From contig JBBRFQ010000001.1 of NCBI GenBank assembly GCA_038224035.1, positions 10,515-74,514 on the forward strand: 64,000 bases of DNA, read 5' to 3'. Positions 1 to 9,100 of this stretch are shown here, piece by piece. Each line of letters begins with the position of its first letter. Position 1 is the stretch's first letter. The stretch comes from JAABRT01 sp038224035. Its GTDB lineage: Bacteria; Gemmatimonadota; Gemmatimonadetes; Gemmatimonadales; Gemmatimonadaceae. The position numbers and the translations under genes are program-made. Under the pieces are notes generated by a model, which was given only the letters and a program-made list of their open reading frames with translations, ran no database searches and was not told the DNA's origin.

Positions 1-271
1 CCAATGGCACGTATTCCTTCGCTACGACGAGATGCCATGGGGCGCCACGATGGTCAGCTTGCGCGCCGTGGAGCACAGTATGACCTACCTCGTCAATGAG
101 CGCTCACGGGAGCGTCTGCCTGGATTTTCACGCGTGAAGACGGTATCGAATCAGTCGCGCGGCTTGTCGCTGCAAGCGTGGCAGCGCGTGGAGCAGATTG
201 CGGAGGCGCTTGTTGCAAAGGGCGGTGAGCCGCTGACCGAGTTCGGCGTGCGAACCGCGTTGCGACGATAA
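1..271 (+). CDS. Hypothetical lipoprotein, 5' end cut by the window edge
   Basis: This is the C-terminal 89 residues of the protein whose complete copy is at 53216-53770; the reading frame enters at base 2 and ends at a TAA. The missing part carries the lipoprotein signal. It converges on the nuclease-like gene that ends at 290. Confidence 0.85.
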   Translation, partial: QWHVFLRYDEMPWGATMVSLRAVEHSMTYLVNERSRERLPGFSRVKTVSNQSRGLSLQAWQRVEQIAEALVAKGGEPLTEFGVRTALRR

Positions 272-289
272 CGTCAGCACTTCCCTTGT

Positions 290-733
290 TTAATGCGAGA
301 GCGGCTCGCACGTGTAGGCGCCGTCTTCCCAAAGGCCTCGCCGTCCGTAGCGATCCTCGCGTTGCACATCAAACTCGAGCCACACCGTGTCGCCGCGAGG
401 CATCCTCGCGCGGAGCGCATCACGCGAGCGCACGCCAAAGGCCCCTTGGTCCATTTCGGGTGCGTCGAGCAGCAGCAGACGCACACGCTGAATATCGCGG
501 CATCGGAACGAGTCACCGTCGCTCACCGCCGCGACAACGCACCGAACACGTGTCGACGCGCCGGGCGCACGCTCAGCATCGCGGTTGGCGGGCTTCGACG
601 CTGCCTCGGTGGGTGCATCACGAAAGGACGCGGCCCGCGGGACCTCGGCGTTCACGTTGGGAGTCGAGTCGCCCGTGCAGGCGCCAACCGCGAGGCAGAC
701 CGTGACGCCACTCCGCCTGAACCAGGCGATCAC
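290..733 (-). CDS. Staphylococcal-nuclease-like lipoprotein, short at the C-terminus
   Basis: The 147-residue product begins at a GTG that shares the sequence GTGA with the stop of the preceding DUF218 gene, so translation is probably coupled. A longer upstream reading frame exists but lies inside that gene. The N-terminus is a lipoprotein signal with lipobox VGAC at Cys19. Residues about 65-145 match the SNase fold: SDGDSF, then VRLLLLDAPE, then DRYGR, which are the calcium- and phosphate-site regions of the family. The usual final strand and helix are missing: the protein stops ten residues after the WEDG turn. Another frame continues with LNKGSADVI, resembling the normal continuation, so a frameshift is possible. 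Nuclease activity is uncertain. Confidence 0.7.
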   Translation of the reverse strand: MIAWFRRSGVTVCLAVGACTGDSTPNVNAEVPRAASFRDAPTEAASKPANRDAERAPGASTRVRCVVAAVSDGDSFRCRDIQRVRLLLLDAPEMDQGAFGVRSRDALRARMPRGDTVWLEFDVQREDRYGRRGLWEDGAYTCEPLSH

Positions 734-1542
734 AGCCAGCCTCGCAGGCGATACACTGTGTATCCAACCGCTTCGTGCAGCGCCGCGCGTGTCGCAGTAA
801 TGCGTGCGCCTGGCGTGTCGAGCTGACTGAAGGACACGTGGCGTGGTGTGGAGGGTGCGCACATGACCGAAACGCCGGTCGCTTCAAGTGTTGCACAGGC
901 GCGCCGCGCGTGCAGCGGATCGGTGACGGCCTGCAGGCGAGACCATTGCTGCGTGCGGGCCAGCGCGGCAAACGCGAGACTTTCGTCATGCGTGTTGCGG
1001 ACGTCGCGCACCACGTGCACTTCGACGGCGCCGCCGAGCAGACTCGCAATGCGTTGCTGGTCGGCCACCGTGCTGATCAGGCGGCCGCGCACGTCGCGCA
1101 CCTGCTCGGACACGACCACATCCCGAATCCCGAGTCGCTGTGCATCGTCGAGTGCGCTGACGAGTCGGGAGAGTGCCATCTCGCCGATGTGCCCCCCATC
1201 AGTCATTGCACCGGAATACACCACGATGGCGTCGGCACGCGCGCCCGGCGCGTCGGCGCGCAACAGGCTGCGCACGGGACGCTCGACCAGTGGGGTAAAC
1301 AGCACGAGCAGCAGCAGAACAGCGGTGATGCCGGTGACCAGCCACAGCCAACGCGCGGCGCGAGTGGGCGCCAGCAGCGCGCCGAGAACGAGCGCGCCGA
1401 GCCGAAGGGCGGTCTCGCCAGCGCCGGTGGCCAACGCGAGGCCGAGCGTGAGCGCCATCTCCATGGTACCCAGCGCCAACACGGCACCGGCGGCACGCAC
1501 AAACCAGCCGGACAATCGTCCGGCTGGCAAGTTCTCGTTCAT
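730..1542 (-). CDS. DUF218 (YdcF/ElyC/SanA-like) membrane protein
   Basis: This 270-residue protein has two or three hydrophobic segments in its first 80 residues. A DUF218 domain follows: ADAIVVYSGAM, a central VVVSEQ strand, then RNTHDESLAFA and VTDPLHARRA, matching the family's NT.EN and HxxRA positions. The family is linked to envelope or polysaccharide-carrier metabolism, but its reaction is poorly defined. The ATG chosen has GGAG 14 bases upstream; a GTG 15 bases earlier overlaps the S9 peptidase stop and is an alternative. It sits between the S9 peptidase and the nuclease-like gene, overlapping the latter by four bases. Confidence 0.75.
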   Translation of the reverse strand: MNENLPAGRLSGWFVRAAGAVLALGTMEMALTLGLALATGAGETALRLGALVLGALLAPTRAARWLWLVTGITAVLLLLVLFTPLVERPVRSLLRADAPGARADAIVVYSGAMTDGGHIGEMALSRLVSALDDAQRLGIRDVVVSEQVRDVRGRLISTVADQQRIASLLGGAVEVHVVRDVRNTHDESLAFAALARTQQWSRLQAVTDPLHARRACATLEATGVSVMCAPSTPRHVSFSQLDTPGARITATRAALHEAVGYTVYRLRGWL

Positions 1543-1553
1543 GGTGTGCCGCG

Positions 1554-3638
1554 TCACTCCTGCGAGATCGGACCGCCGCCCGGTTTGCCCGGCGGCGCAG
1601 TCCAGCGATCAAACCAGCTGCGCAGGAACGCCTGTGTACGCAGGAAGTTGGACGGCGTGGAGCTGGTCCCGTGCCATTCGTTGTTGAACCGCACCATGGC
1701 CGTGGGCACCTTCAGCACCTTGAGCGCCTCGTAGTACTCCTCCGTCTGCGCCATCGGTGTGCGCAAGTCGTTCACACCGGTCATGAGCATTGTCGGTGTG
1801 CGCACGTTGCCGACATACATGAGCGGAGAGCGGCGCAGATGCTCCGACGGATCGTCCCACGGAAACTTCTCGAAGTTGCGGTACCAGCTGGGTCCGTCCG
1901 TGGTACCCACAAAACTCAGCCAATTTGTCACCGGGCAGTTCGCGCTGGCCGCGGCAAAGCGGTTCGTGTGTCCCACGATCCAGCTGGTGAGCACACCGCC
2001 GCCCGAGCATCCGTACACGTACAGACGATTACTGTCGATGTAGCCGCGTCCGATTACCGTGTCGACACCGGCCATGAGGTCGTCGTAGTCCTTGCCGGGA
2101 TACGCATTCTTGATGGCGTTGCCGAATGCCGATCCGTAGCCCGTGGAGCCACGCGGATTGGTGTAGAGCGTGACAAATCCGTGCGACGCATGATCCTGAC
2201 GCGCAAAGCTGAAGCCCACATTGTACATGCTATGCGGCCCCCCGTGAATCTCGAGCAGCAACGGATACTTCTTCGAGGCGTCGAAATCCGGTGGCTTGAC
2301 AATCCACCCCTGAATCTTGAATCCATCGACCGACGTGTACCAGATCTCTTCGGTGGTTGCGAGGTCTTTACCGGCGAGCAGGTCGCCGTTGATGTCGGTC
2401 AGCGTGTTGATCTTGTCCGGAGTGCGCACGTCAAACGTGACGATGTCGGTTGGCTTGCTGCTCGTGGAGCGTGTGCCCACCACCAAGCCGAGCGTGCTCA
2501 TGTCGGATACGTTCAGCATGTGCGCACCCTTGGTCACCACGCGGTGCTGTCCGGTGACCGAGACATAGTGCAGGTTACTCGCGCCGTCACTCTGCAGCGT
2601 GAAGTACACCCCGCGGTTGTCCGGCGCCCATGTCAAATCAGCGGGTGAGCGATCGAGGTCCGCGGTGAGCACACGTGATCCACTGCCGTCCACGTTCATG
2701 AGGTAGAGCGCCGCGTCCTTCCACGTGGCATCAGTGGAGTCATACCCCGTATAGGCGATCAATCGTCCGTCCGGCGACGGCGTCGGATTTCCGTCGGGGC
2801 CGCGACGCGTGGTGAGCTGATTGACCGCACCGCTCGCCACATTCACGCGATAGATGTCCGATTCGCGCCACGCGTACTCCCAGTTCGGGTCGCGGTTTGC
2901 GCTGAACAGCAACGCCAGCCCGTCGGATGTCCACGTACCACCGGTGTGGTTCCATTCGCCGGTGGTGATCTGGCGCGGAGTCCCGCCATCGGCCGACACG
3001 ACGAACAGATGCGTCACACCATCGGGAAGAAACCCCTGACGATCCGCACGATAGCGCACCGTCGTGACGACACGCGGGGGTTCGGTCCACTTCGCGCCTT
3101 TCGGTGCGGGCGGCATCGACAGATTCCAGTTCTCGCGCTGGGGCACCTGCATCTGGAACGACAGATGACCGCCGTCCGGCGACCAGTTGATGTCACTCGG
3201 CGACTCGACCACTCGCGTGATCTGAGACGACGCGCCCTCGGCATCCATCCAGCGAACAAAGATCTGCGAGCCGCCAGGCTCGCCCGGCGCGAGATACGCG
3301 ATGCGCGTGCCGTCGGGCGACCACTGTGCATTGGAGCCCTTGCTCAGAAACCGGCTGCGCGATCCGTCGGCGTTCATGAGCCACAGCGCCGACTCGCGCT
3401 TGTCGTTGATCGCGTCGATCCACGTTCTGGTGTAGAGAATCTGGCGGCCGTCGGGCGAGAGCGACGGATTGCTTACGTCCTGCCAGTTCATGTAGTCGGC
3501 AATCGTCAGGCGATCAGCGCCCGGAGCGGGCCGAGCCGATGGACCGGATTGCGCCGGCAGCGACGTGCCGGACAGCAACATGAGTCCAAAGAGCCACGCG
3601 GTGGTTCGACGCGGGGAAGACGGGGTGCGGCAGGACAT
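1554..3638 (-). CDS. Exported S9-family prolyl oligopeptidase-like peptidase
   Basis: The 694-residue protein has a signal peptide ending near LPAQ. An N-terminal beta-propeller contains several PD40-type repeats (LSPDGRQILYTR, WSPDGTRIAYLA, WSPDGGHLSF, PSPDGRLIAYTG), and an alpha/beta-hydrolase domain occupies about residues 430-690. The catalytic triad is visible as Ser545 in GCSGGG, Asp624 in VNDLR and His656 in EWHG. The family cleaves short peptides, often dipeptidyl- or acylaminoacyl-peptidase style; the periplasmic location is inferred from the signal. The start has GGAGGA four bases upstream; 29 codons of open frame before it are ignored. The end of the gene abuts the DUF218 gene, suggesting one operon. 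Confidence 0.92.
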   Translation of the reverse strand: MSCRTPSSPRRTTAWLFGLMLLSGTSLPAQSGPSARPAPGADRLTIADYMNWQDVSNPSLSPDGRQILYTRTWIDAINDKRESALWLMNADGSRSRFLSKGSNAQWSPDGTRIAYLAPGEPGGSQIFVRWMDAEGASSQITRVVESPSDINWSPDGGHLSFQMQVPQRENWNLSMPPAPKGAKWTEPPRVVTTVRYRADRQGFLPDGVTHLFVVSADGGTPRQITTGEWNHTGGTWTSDGLALLFSANRDPNWEYAWRESDIYRVNVASGAVNQLTTRRGPDGNPTPSPDGRLIAYTGYDSTDATWKDAALYLMNVDGSGSRVLTADLDRSPADLTWAPDNRGVYFTLQSDGASNLHYVSVTGQHRVVTKGAHMLNVSDMSTLGLVVGTRSTSSKPTDIVTFDVRTPDKINTLTDINGDLLAGKDLATTEEIWYTSVDGFKIQGWIVKPPDFDASKKYPLLLEIHGGPHSMYNVGFSFARQDHASHGFVTLYTNPRGSTGYGSAFGNAIKNAYPGKDYDDLMAGVDTVIGRGYIDSNRLYVYGCSGGGVLTSWIVGHTNRFAAASANCPVTNWLSFVGTTDGPSWYRNFEKFPWDDPSEHLRRSPLMYVGNVRTPTMLMTGVNDLRTPMAQTEEYYEALKVLKVPTAMVRFNNEWHGTSSTPSNFLRTQAFLRSWFDRWTAPPGKPGGGPISQE

Positions 3639-3737
3639 GCATTCCTCCGTAGGCGGGCGGACGGGATTGGAACAGCACCAACAACTGAGCGGCATCTCAC
3701 GGTGCTCCTGACGATATGTCCGCAACCCGCGACGCGG

Positions 3738-4097
3738 CTAGTCGCCGCGGTAGACCACGCGAAAACCGCCGGTCTCAGAAATCTCCACGGCGGCGAGTAA
3801 AGGCACCTGCTCGCGAAGTTCGTGCCAGATCCAGACGGCCAGCCGCTCGCTCGTGGGATTCTCGAGTCCGGGTACGTCGTTCAGAAGGCGATGGTCGAGC
3901 GCATCGGCGATCGGAGACCACGCGGTGGCGAGCTCCGCAAAATCGAGGACCCAACCGCTGACCGGATCGATCGGGCCGCGCACGGTCAAGCGGACGCCGA
4001 ACGTGTGCCCGTGCAGTCGGCCGCAGGGGTGTCCCTCGGCCACATTCGGGAGCCGACGAGCGCTCGCTAGCGCGAAGTCGGCGGAGAGCTCTGCCAC
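3738..4097 (-). CDS. queD: 6-carboxytetrahydropterin synthase-like protein QueD, zinc His replaced by Arg
   Basis: This 119-residue protein aligns end to end with E. coli QueD: PEGH.CGRLHGH, GW..DFAEL, the LDH at 67-69, GLENPTSE, and the final YRG. QueD converts 7,8-dihydroneopterin triphosphate to 6-carboxytetrahydropterin, the first committed step toward preQ0. Catalytic Cys25 and zinc ligands His29 and His31 are present. The first zinc ligand, the His of the AAHRL motif, is Arg14 here (codon CGT at 4056-4058), one base from a His codon. Start is GTG, 17 bases after the NlpC/P60 gene. queC and queE lie about 9 kb away in the same locus. Confidence 0.88.
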   Translation of the reverse strand: MAELSADFALASARRLPNVAEGHPCGRLHGHTFGVRLTVRGPIDPVSGWVLDFAELATAWSPIADALDHRLLNDVPGLENPTSERLAVWIWHELREQVPLLAAVEISETGGFRVVYRGD

Positions 4098-4114
4098 GGG
4101 TGCCGCCGGACCGA

Positions 4115-4789
4115 TCAGGGGCGGCGATCGGAAACGGAATCGCGCACGGAATCCAGATAGGCGAAGACGCTGTCATAGCGTGATGCCACTCGGTCGCCGT
4201 CAACAAGCCGGCGGACGCCTTTCCACTGCTTCACCAGTGAAGATCGCGACTGATCAAGCGAACTCTCGATGACCTGCCGCTTGGACGTACTGGCGTGCAC
4301 AAACCGACCCTCGCCCACATACATGCCGATGTGGGTGATGCGAGCGCCAGTGCCGAACGTGAGCAGGTCGCCCGGCTTCAGCTGCGAGCGATCCTTGGGA
4401 ATGGCCCGCCCCATTCGCGCTTGCTCCTGCGCGGTACGCGGGAGCGAGATGTCGATGGCCGAGAGCACGTACTTGATCAGCGCGCTGCAGTCGAAGCCGC
4501 GTGACGGATCATTGCCGCCCAGCAGATACTTGATGCCCAACGCGCCCTGTGCCCGGGCGACTACGGAGTCGCGGAGCGCGGAGACCGAGGCGGCCAGCGC
4601 CGAAAAGGCTCTCAGTCGCACGCCGTCGACGGCTACACGTGGCATCGCGTCGGCCATCGTCTCGGCAGCGGCCGCGCGAGTGGTTCCCGATGAGGACGCT
4701 TGGGCCTGCACGCGGTTGACCGGTCCGAGAACGGCGGTCGCAAGAACCACGGAGGCAACGATTTTTCGCGGGCGTGCCAGTAGAGCCAC
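4115..4789 (-). CDS. Exported NlpC/P60 cell-wall hydrolase
   Basis: The 224-residue protein starts with GTG and has a signal peptide ending near VQAQA. After an Ala-rich linker, residues about 78-170 form an NlpC/P60 domain with Cys101 in FDCSAL, His153 in THIGMYVG and His165 in FVHAS. This Cys-His-His set is diagnostic for papain-like peptidoglycan endopeptidases that usually cut D-Glu-gamma-meso-diaminopimelate bonds. LPRTAQEQ and LKPGDLLTF are also classical. The 50-residue tail after the domain has no recognised motif. It is transcribed with queD 17 bases downstream. Confidence 0.9.
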   Translation of the reverse strand: MALLARPRKIVASVVLATAVLGPVNRVQAQASSSGTTRAAAAETMADAMPRVAVDGVRLRAFSALAASVSALRDSVVARAQGALGIKYLLGGNDPSRGFDCSALIKYVLSAIDISLPRTAQEQARMGRAIPKDRSQLKPGDLLTFGTGARITHIGMYVGEGRFVHASTSKRQVIESSLDQSRSSLVKQWKGVRRLVDGDRVASRYDSVFAYLDSVRDSVSDRRP

Positions 4790-4875
4790 GTCGGATAATC
4801 GGGAAGCAGGGTTTCGGAAACGGTGATCGAACGGCGCGCAGGTACGGAGGAGACGATACCCTGCGGCTATTCGAA

Positions 4876-4895
4876 ACTATCCCGAAAGGTATAGT
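4876..4895 (-). terminator. Hairpin between the YtxJ-like and NlpC/P60 genes
   Basis: On the minus strand ACTATACC and GGGATAGT pair around a TTTC loop with one mismatch, 25 bases after the YtxJ-like stop. There is only a short downstream T run. It could be a weak terminator or an operator for the NlpC/P60 gene. Confidence 0.35.
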
Positions 4896-4920
4896 GCGGA
4901 GCGGGCGAGCGCGAGCCCGA

Positions 4921-5253
4921 TTACGCAGTCGCCGCCTCGAGAAGCACCTTTGTGACCCTGCGGTGTGATCCATGCCACACCGGTGCTCCGTCACGGAACA
5001 CAATTGTCTGCGGAGACTCGTGGCGAATGCGCAACGATGACTCGATCGCATTGGAAAGCGACCGCTGACTCAGCACATCGACCATGCGCACTGGCACATC
5101 CGGGTTGTCGGCGGCGAACGCTTTGACTTCCTCCATGGCGATCGCCGAGAGACCGCAAGACGGGCTGTGTTTGAACAGGACCACCAGGCCGTCTTCGGCC
5201 AGCACGTCGAGCCAGGGGGAGTCAGCGGAGTCGGAGAACGGGACGATTGACAT
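4921..5253 (-). CDS. YtxJ/BrxC-like monothiol thioredoxin-fold protein
   Basis: This 110-residue protein matches the YtxJ (bacilliredoxin BrxC, DUF2847) family: VVLFKHSPSCGLSAIAMEEV near residue 25-45, VDVLSQRSLSNAI, HESPQTIVFRDG and WHGSHRRVT. Cys33 is the only cysteine, as expected for a monothiol protein that reduces bacillithiol-protein mixed disulfides. It implies, but does not prove, that the host uses bacillithiol or a related low-molecular-weight thiol. It is divergent from the DsbA-like gene and may lead the NlpC-queD-S9 run, though a hairpin separates them. Confidence 0.82.
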   Translation of the reverse strand: MSIVPFSDSADSPWLDVLAEDGLVVLFKHSPSCGLSAIAMEEVKAFAADNPDVPVRMVDVLSQRSLSNAIESSLRIRHESPQTIVFRDGAPVWHGSHRRVTKVLLEAATA

Positions 5254-5349
5254 GCACGAGGGGTAAGAGCGGTTGGTGGCGTGAAATGGATGACAACCTT
5301 ACAGGCCACTAAATTTGACGAACGTATCTTTACCCCGGCAACCGGATTA

Positions 5350-5994
5350 ATGCACCGATCCCCCAGAACCAGTTGGCGCACTCGTGTTACGACGACATTC
5401 GGCGCGACGCTCTGTTTTTTCACGTTGCAGGCCGACCGCGTCGCCGCGCAGGATCTGAATAGGCTCGGTCATACGGTCGGTTCCACGAATGCGCCGGTTG
5501 AGGTGATTGAGTTTCTCGATTTCGGCTGTAGCCAGTGTGCGAGTTTCACGGCCCAATCGTTCGGCATGGTGCAGCGCGAGTTCATCAATACGGGGCAGGT
5601 GCGCTGGCGGTCCGTCCCCTTCGTTGGCGGTGCGTTCCGCCACTCCGCCTTCGCGGCGGAGGCTGCGGAGTGCGCGGCCGAACAGGGGCGCTACTTCGCG
5701 ATGCACGATTCGCTGTTGGCTAGGCAAAAGCAGTGGGGACGCGTTGGCAAACCCGCGCCCGTGCTGCTTGAGATTGCCCGTTCCATTGGCGCCGACACCG
5801 TACAGTTCAACGACTGCGTGCGCAGCGAACGCATGCGGGCACGCGTGCGGGAGCACAAGGCCGCGGCGCTTGCGCTGCGCGTGTACGGCACCCCGACATT
5901 CTTCCTGCAACGCGAGCGGCGCGTGCTCGGCGCGATTCCTACGGCGCAGTTTCGTGACATTTTGCGCGCTGAAGTGAACGGGATCGGTCGTTAG
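5350..5994 (+). CDS. Exported DsbA-like thioredoxin (thioredoxin_4 type)
   Basis: The 214-residue form starts at the ATG directly before a clear signal peptide (charged MHRSPRTSWRTR, hydrophobic core, cleavage near VAAQ). A GTG 23 codons earlier is possible but would bury the signal. VEVIEFLDFGCSQCASF gives a Cys60-x-x-Cys63 active site, and GTPTFF carries the cis-proline at 182. FNDCVRSERM and the final IPTAQFRDIL fit DsbA/DsbG-like proteins with a helical insertion. The likely role is thiol oxidation or isomerisation of exported proteins; no DsbB partner is in view. Confidence 0.87.
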   Translation: MHRSPRTSWRTRVTTTFGATLCFFTLQADRVAAQDLNRLGHTVGSTNAPVEVIEFLDFGCSQCASFTAQSFGMVQREFINTGQVRWRSVPFVGGAFRHSAFAAEAAECAAEQGRYFAMHDSLLARQKQWGRVGKPAPVLLEIARSIGADTVQFNDCVRSERMRARVREHKAAALALRVYGTPTFFLQRERRVLGAIPTAQFRDILRAEVNGIGR

Positions 5995-6080
5995 CTCGCG
6001 CCTCACTCCACGCTATGCGTTGCTGAGGTCTACCGCGAGTCGTAGCGCCCGAGCGAATGACCGCGGTCGGCAGCGGTCGG

Positions 6081-6100
6081 CGGGGGAGATCAATCCCCCG
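6081..6100 (+). promoter_or_regulatory. GC-rich hairpin upstream of the VPS10 gene
   Basis: CGGGGGA and TCCCCCG pair perfectly around a six-base loop 36 bases before the VPS10 start. No T run follows, so a 5' leader structure is more likely than a terminator. Confidence 0.35.
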
Positions 6101-6136
6101 TGACGAACGGATTCGCGCCGACTGCGTACTCGCAGT

Positions 6137-9100
6137 ATGCTTGGCCGCGAACCCTCAACCCCACTCGCCGTGCTCTCTCGTTCCCTCCGCGCCGCTGCCC
6201 TCGCGGCGCTGCTCGTCGGTCCTACCGCAGCGTCGGCGGACGCACAACTGATCGCCGACTCCACCACGCGCGCCGCCATGCGCTGGCGCTCCCTTGGCCC
6301 CGTGAACATGGTGGGCCGCATCACGGCGCTGGCCGTCAATCCGAAGAATCACAAAATCTTTTACGTGGCCGGCGCGACCGGAGGCATCTGGAAGACGGTG
6401 AACGCGGGCACGACGTTCTTCCCCGTGTGGGACGACGGACCAATCGCCTCGATGGGCGATATCGCGATTGCGCCAAGCAATCCCGACATCGTGTGGGCGG
6501 GCACCGGCGAAGAAGATTCGCGCAACTCGGTCGCGCCTGGATTTGGCGTTTACAAAAGCTCCGACGGTGGACTTACGTGGCAGTCGATGGGCCTTGAGAG
6601 AACGCAGCACATCGGACGCATCGTCATTCATCCCACGAATCCCGACATCGTGTATGTCGCGGCGCTCGGCGCGCTGTGGGGCACGAACGCCGAACGTGGG
6701 TTGTACAAGACGGTGGACGGTGGCAAAACGTGGGCGCTGTCCAAGTTCATCAGCGATCGCGCCGGCTTTGTGGACGTGGCGATGGATCCGCGCGATCCGA
6801 ATGTGTTGTACGCCGCCAGTTGGGAGCGCATTCGCAAGCCGAGCTCTTTCAATAGTGGCGGGCCTGGCTCGGCGCTGTGGAAGAGTACCGACGGCGGCAC
6901 GTCGTGGAACGAAGTTCGCGGCGGCGGATTCCCCGGGACCATGAAAGGGCGCATCACGCTCGCGATTGCGCGCAGCAATCCCGACGTGGTGTACGCGATG
7001 GTCGAAGCGGACTCAGTGCGTGGCACGAAGACGCCGCAGCTGTTGCTGAGTGGTTTGTATCGATCTGCCGATGCGGGGACAACGTGGACGTGGATGAGCA
7101 CCGAGAATCGGCGTCCGTTCTACTTCTCCGAGATCGCCGTCGATCCGAAAAATCCCGATCGCGTGTATCGTTTGGCCGTCGCGTTCCACGCCTCCGATGA
7201 CGGTGGGCATTCGTGGCGCGCGAGCATGCTTGGCATTCACGAAGACTACCACGCGATGTGGATCAACCCCGACGATCCCGAGCACTTTCTCGTTGGTGGG
7301 GACGCCGGACTGTTTCAAACCGTTGATCGGGGTGGCACGTACGACGCCCTCAACAAAATGGTGATGTCGCAGTTCTACGGCATCAGTTACGACTATCAGG
7401 TGCCCTATCGTGTGTGCGGTGGCATGCAGGACAACGGCACGTCGTGCGCCATCACGCGGCGGCGCGGCGGTTCGCTGCAGATGACCGACTGGTTCGCATT
7501 GTTTGCCGCCGATGGATTGCAGTCGGCGCAGAATCCGTTCAATCCCGACATCGTCTATTTCGAGTCGCAGGGTGGCAATCTGATGCGCCGCGACCTCGGC
7601 ACGGGCGAACTTTCGCGGCTGCGGCCGCGCACGCTGTCGCGCGCCAACTATGCGCCGCAGATCGCGGCCATTCAGTCTGCGGCGGCCGGACGCAAGCTCA
7701 CGGCCGAAGAGCAGGGGCGACTCACCGCAGTTCGCGCCCGCATGAAAGATGAGTTGAGTGATCCGCAGGTTGCGACGCGGTGGAATTGGAACACACCGTT
7801 CATCCTCTCGCGGCACGACGCCAATGTGTTCTACGCAGGCGCTGAAAAGCTGTTCAAGTCGGTGAAGAGTGGGCTCGATTTGTACGCGATCTCCCCTGAT
7901 CTTTCCACCGCCGACGAAGACGTGCTGCGCATCACGACCGGCTTTGACGCCCTTGGCAATCCCGCGTCTGACGCTACCGGGGGCATCACGCGCGATGCCA
8001 CGGGTGCCGAAGAGAACGCGACGATTGTCACGATCGGCGAGTCGCCGATCAAGCCCGGGATGTTGTATGTGGGCACGAGCGACGGCAAAGTGTGGCTCAC
8101 CCGGAATGATGGCGGTACGTGGGAGGATTTGTCGGGCCGATTTGCCGGCGTTCCGCGCAACACGTATGTGAGCCGCGTGGAAGGCTCGCGCTACGACACG
8201 GCCACGCTGTACGTGTCATTCGACAATCATCGCGAGAATGACTTCACGCCGTATTTGTTCGTCTCACGCGACTACGGAAAGTCATTTGCTTCGTTGGCCG
8301 CGGGCATTCCCCGTGACCGGCCCAACACGGTGTACGTGGTGCGCGAAGATCCCGTGAACAAGGAGTTGCTGTACATCGGTACGGAACTCGGCGTGTCCGC
8401 ATCACTCGATGCCGGCAGGTCATGGTTTGCACTCAACGGCAATCTGCCGGTGGTGCCGGTGTACGACTTGCAGGTGCATCCGCGCGACCGCGAGCTCATC
8501 GCCGGCACGCACGGCCGCGGCGTGCAGATCCTTGATGTCGCGCCACTGCAGCAGATGACGGCGCCGGTGGCTGCGAAGCCCGTGCATGTGTTCGAACCGG
8601 CGCCGGCATTTCAGTACGGCCAGCTGCCTGCACCGTCGGAAGTGCGGGCGCAGAGTCCGTGGCGCACCGAAGGCGGACCGTCGGGCGCCGTGATCACGTA
8701 TCGCCTCTCTGCGCCGGTCACCGGAGCAGCGCGCGTGTTCGTGCTCAGCGCCGGTGGTGATACGCTCGCGCGACTGGCCGGCGGCAACACGGCGGGGCTG
8801 CATCGTGTGGAGTGGAATCTCGACGCTGGCGGCGGAGCAGGGGGGTTCGGTGGTGGTGGCGGGCGAGGCGCGCAAGGTGCCGGAGGTGTGCAGCTGGAGG
8901 GATTCCCCGCGGGCTACAATCCGCGTCCGGCAGAAGCACGCGGCGCGGCTGATTCCTCGGCGAGCCCGGCGGCGGTGCAGCGTCGTTTGGCTGCGGCGGC
9001 GGCCGCGCCACAAGCAACCGGTGGTGGTAGTGGTGGTGGCGGTGGCGGCTTTGGCGGATTCGGCGCAGCGCGGCCGGCCGATACCGGTGACTATCGTATC

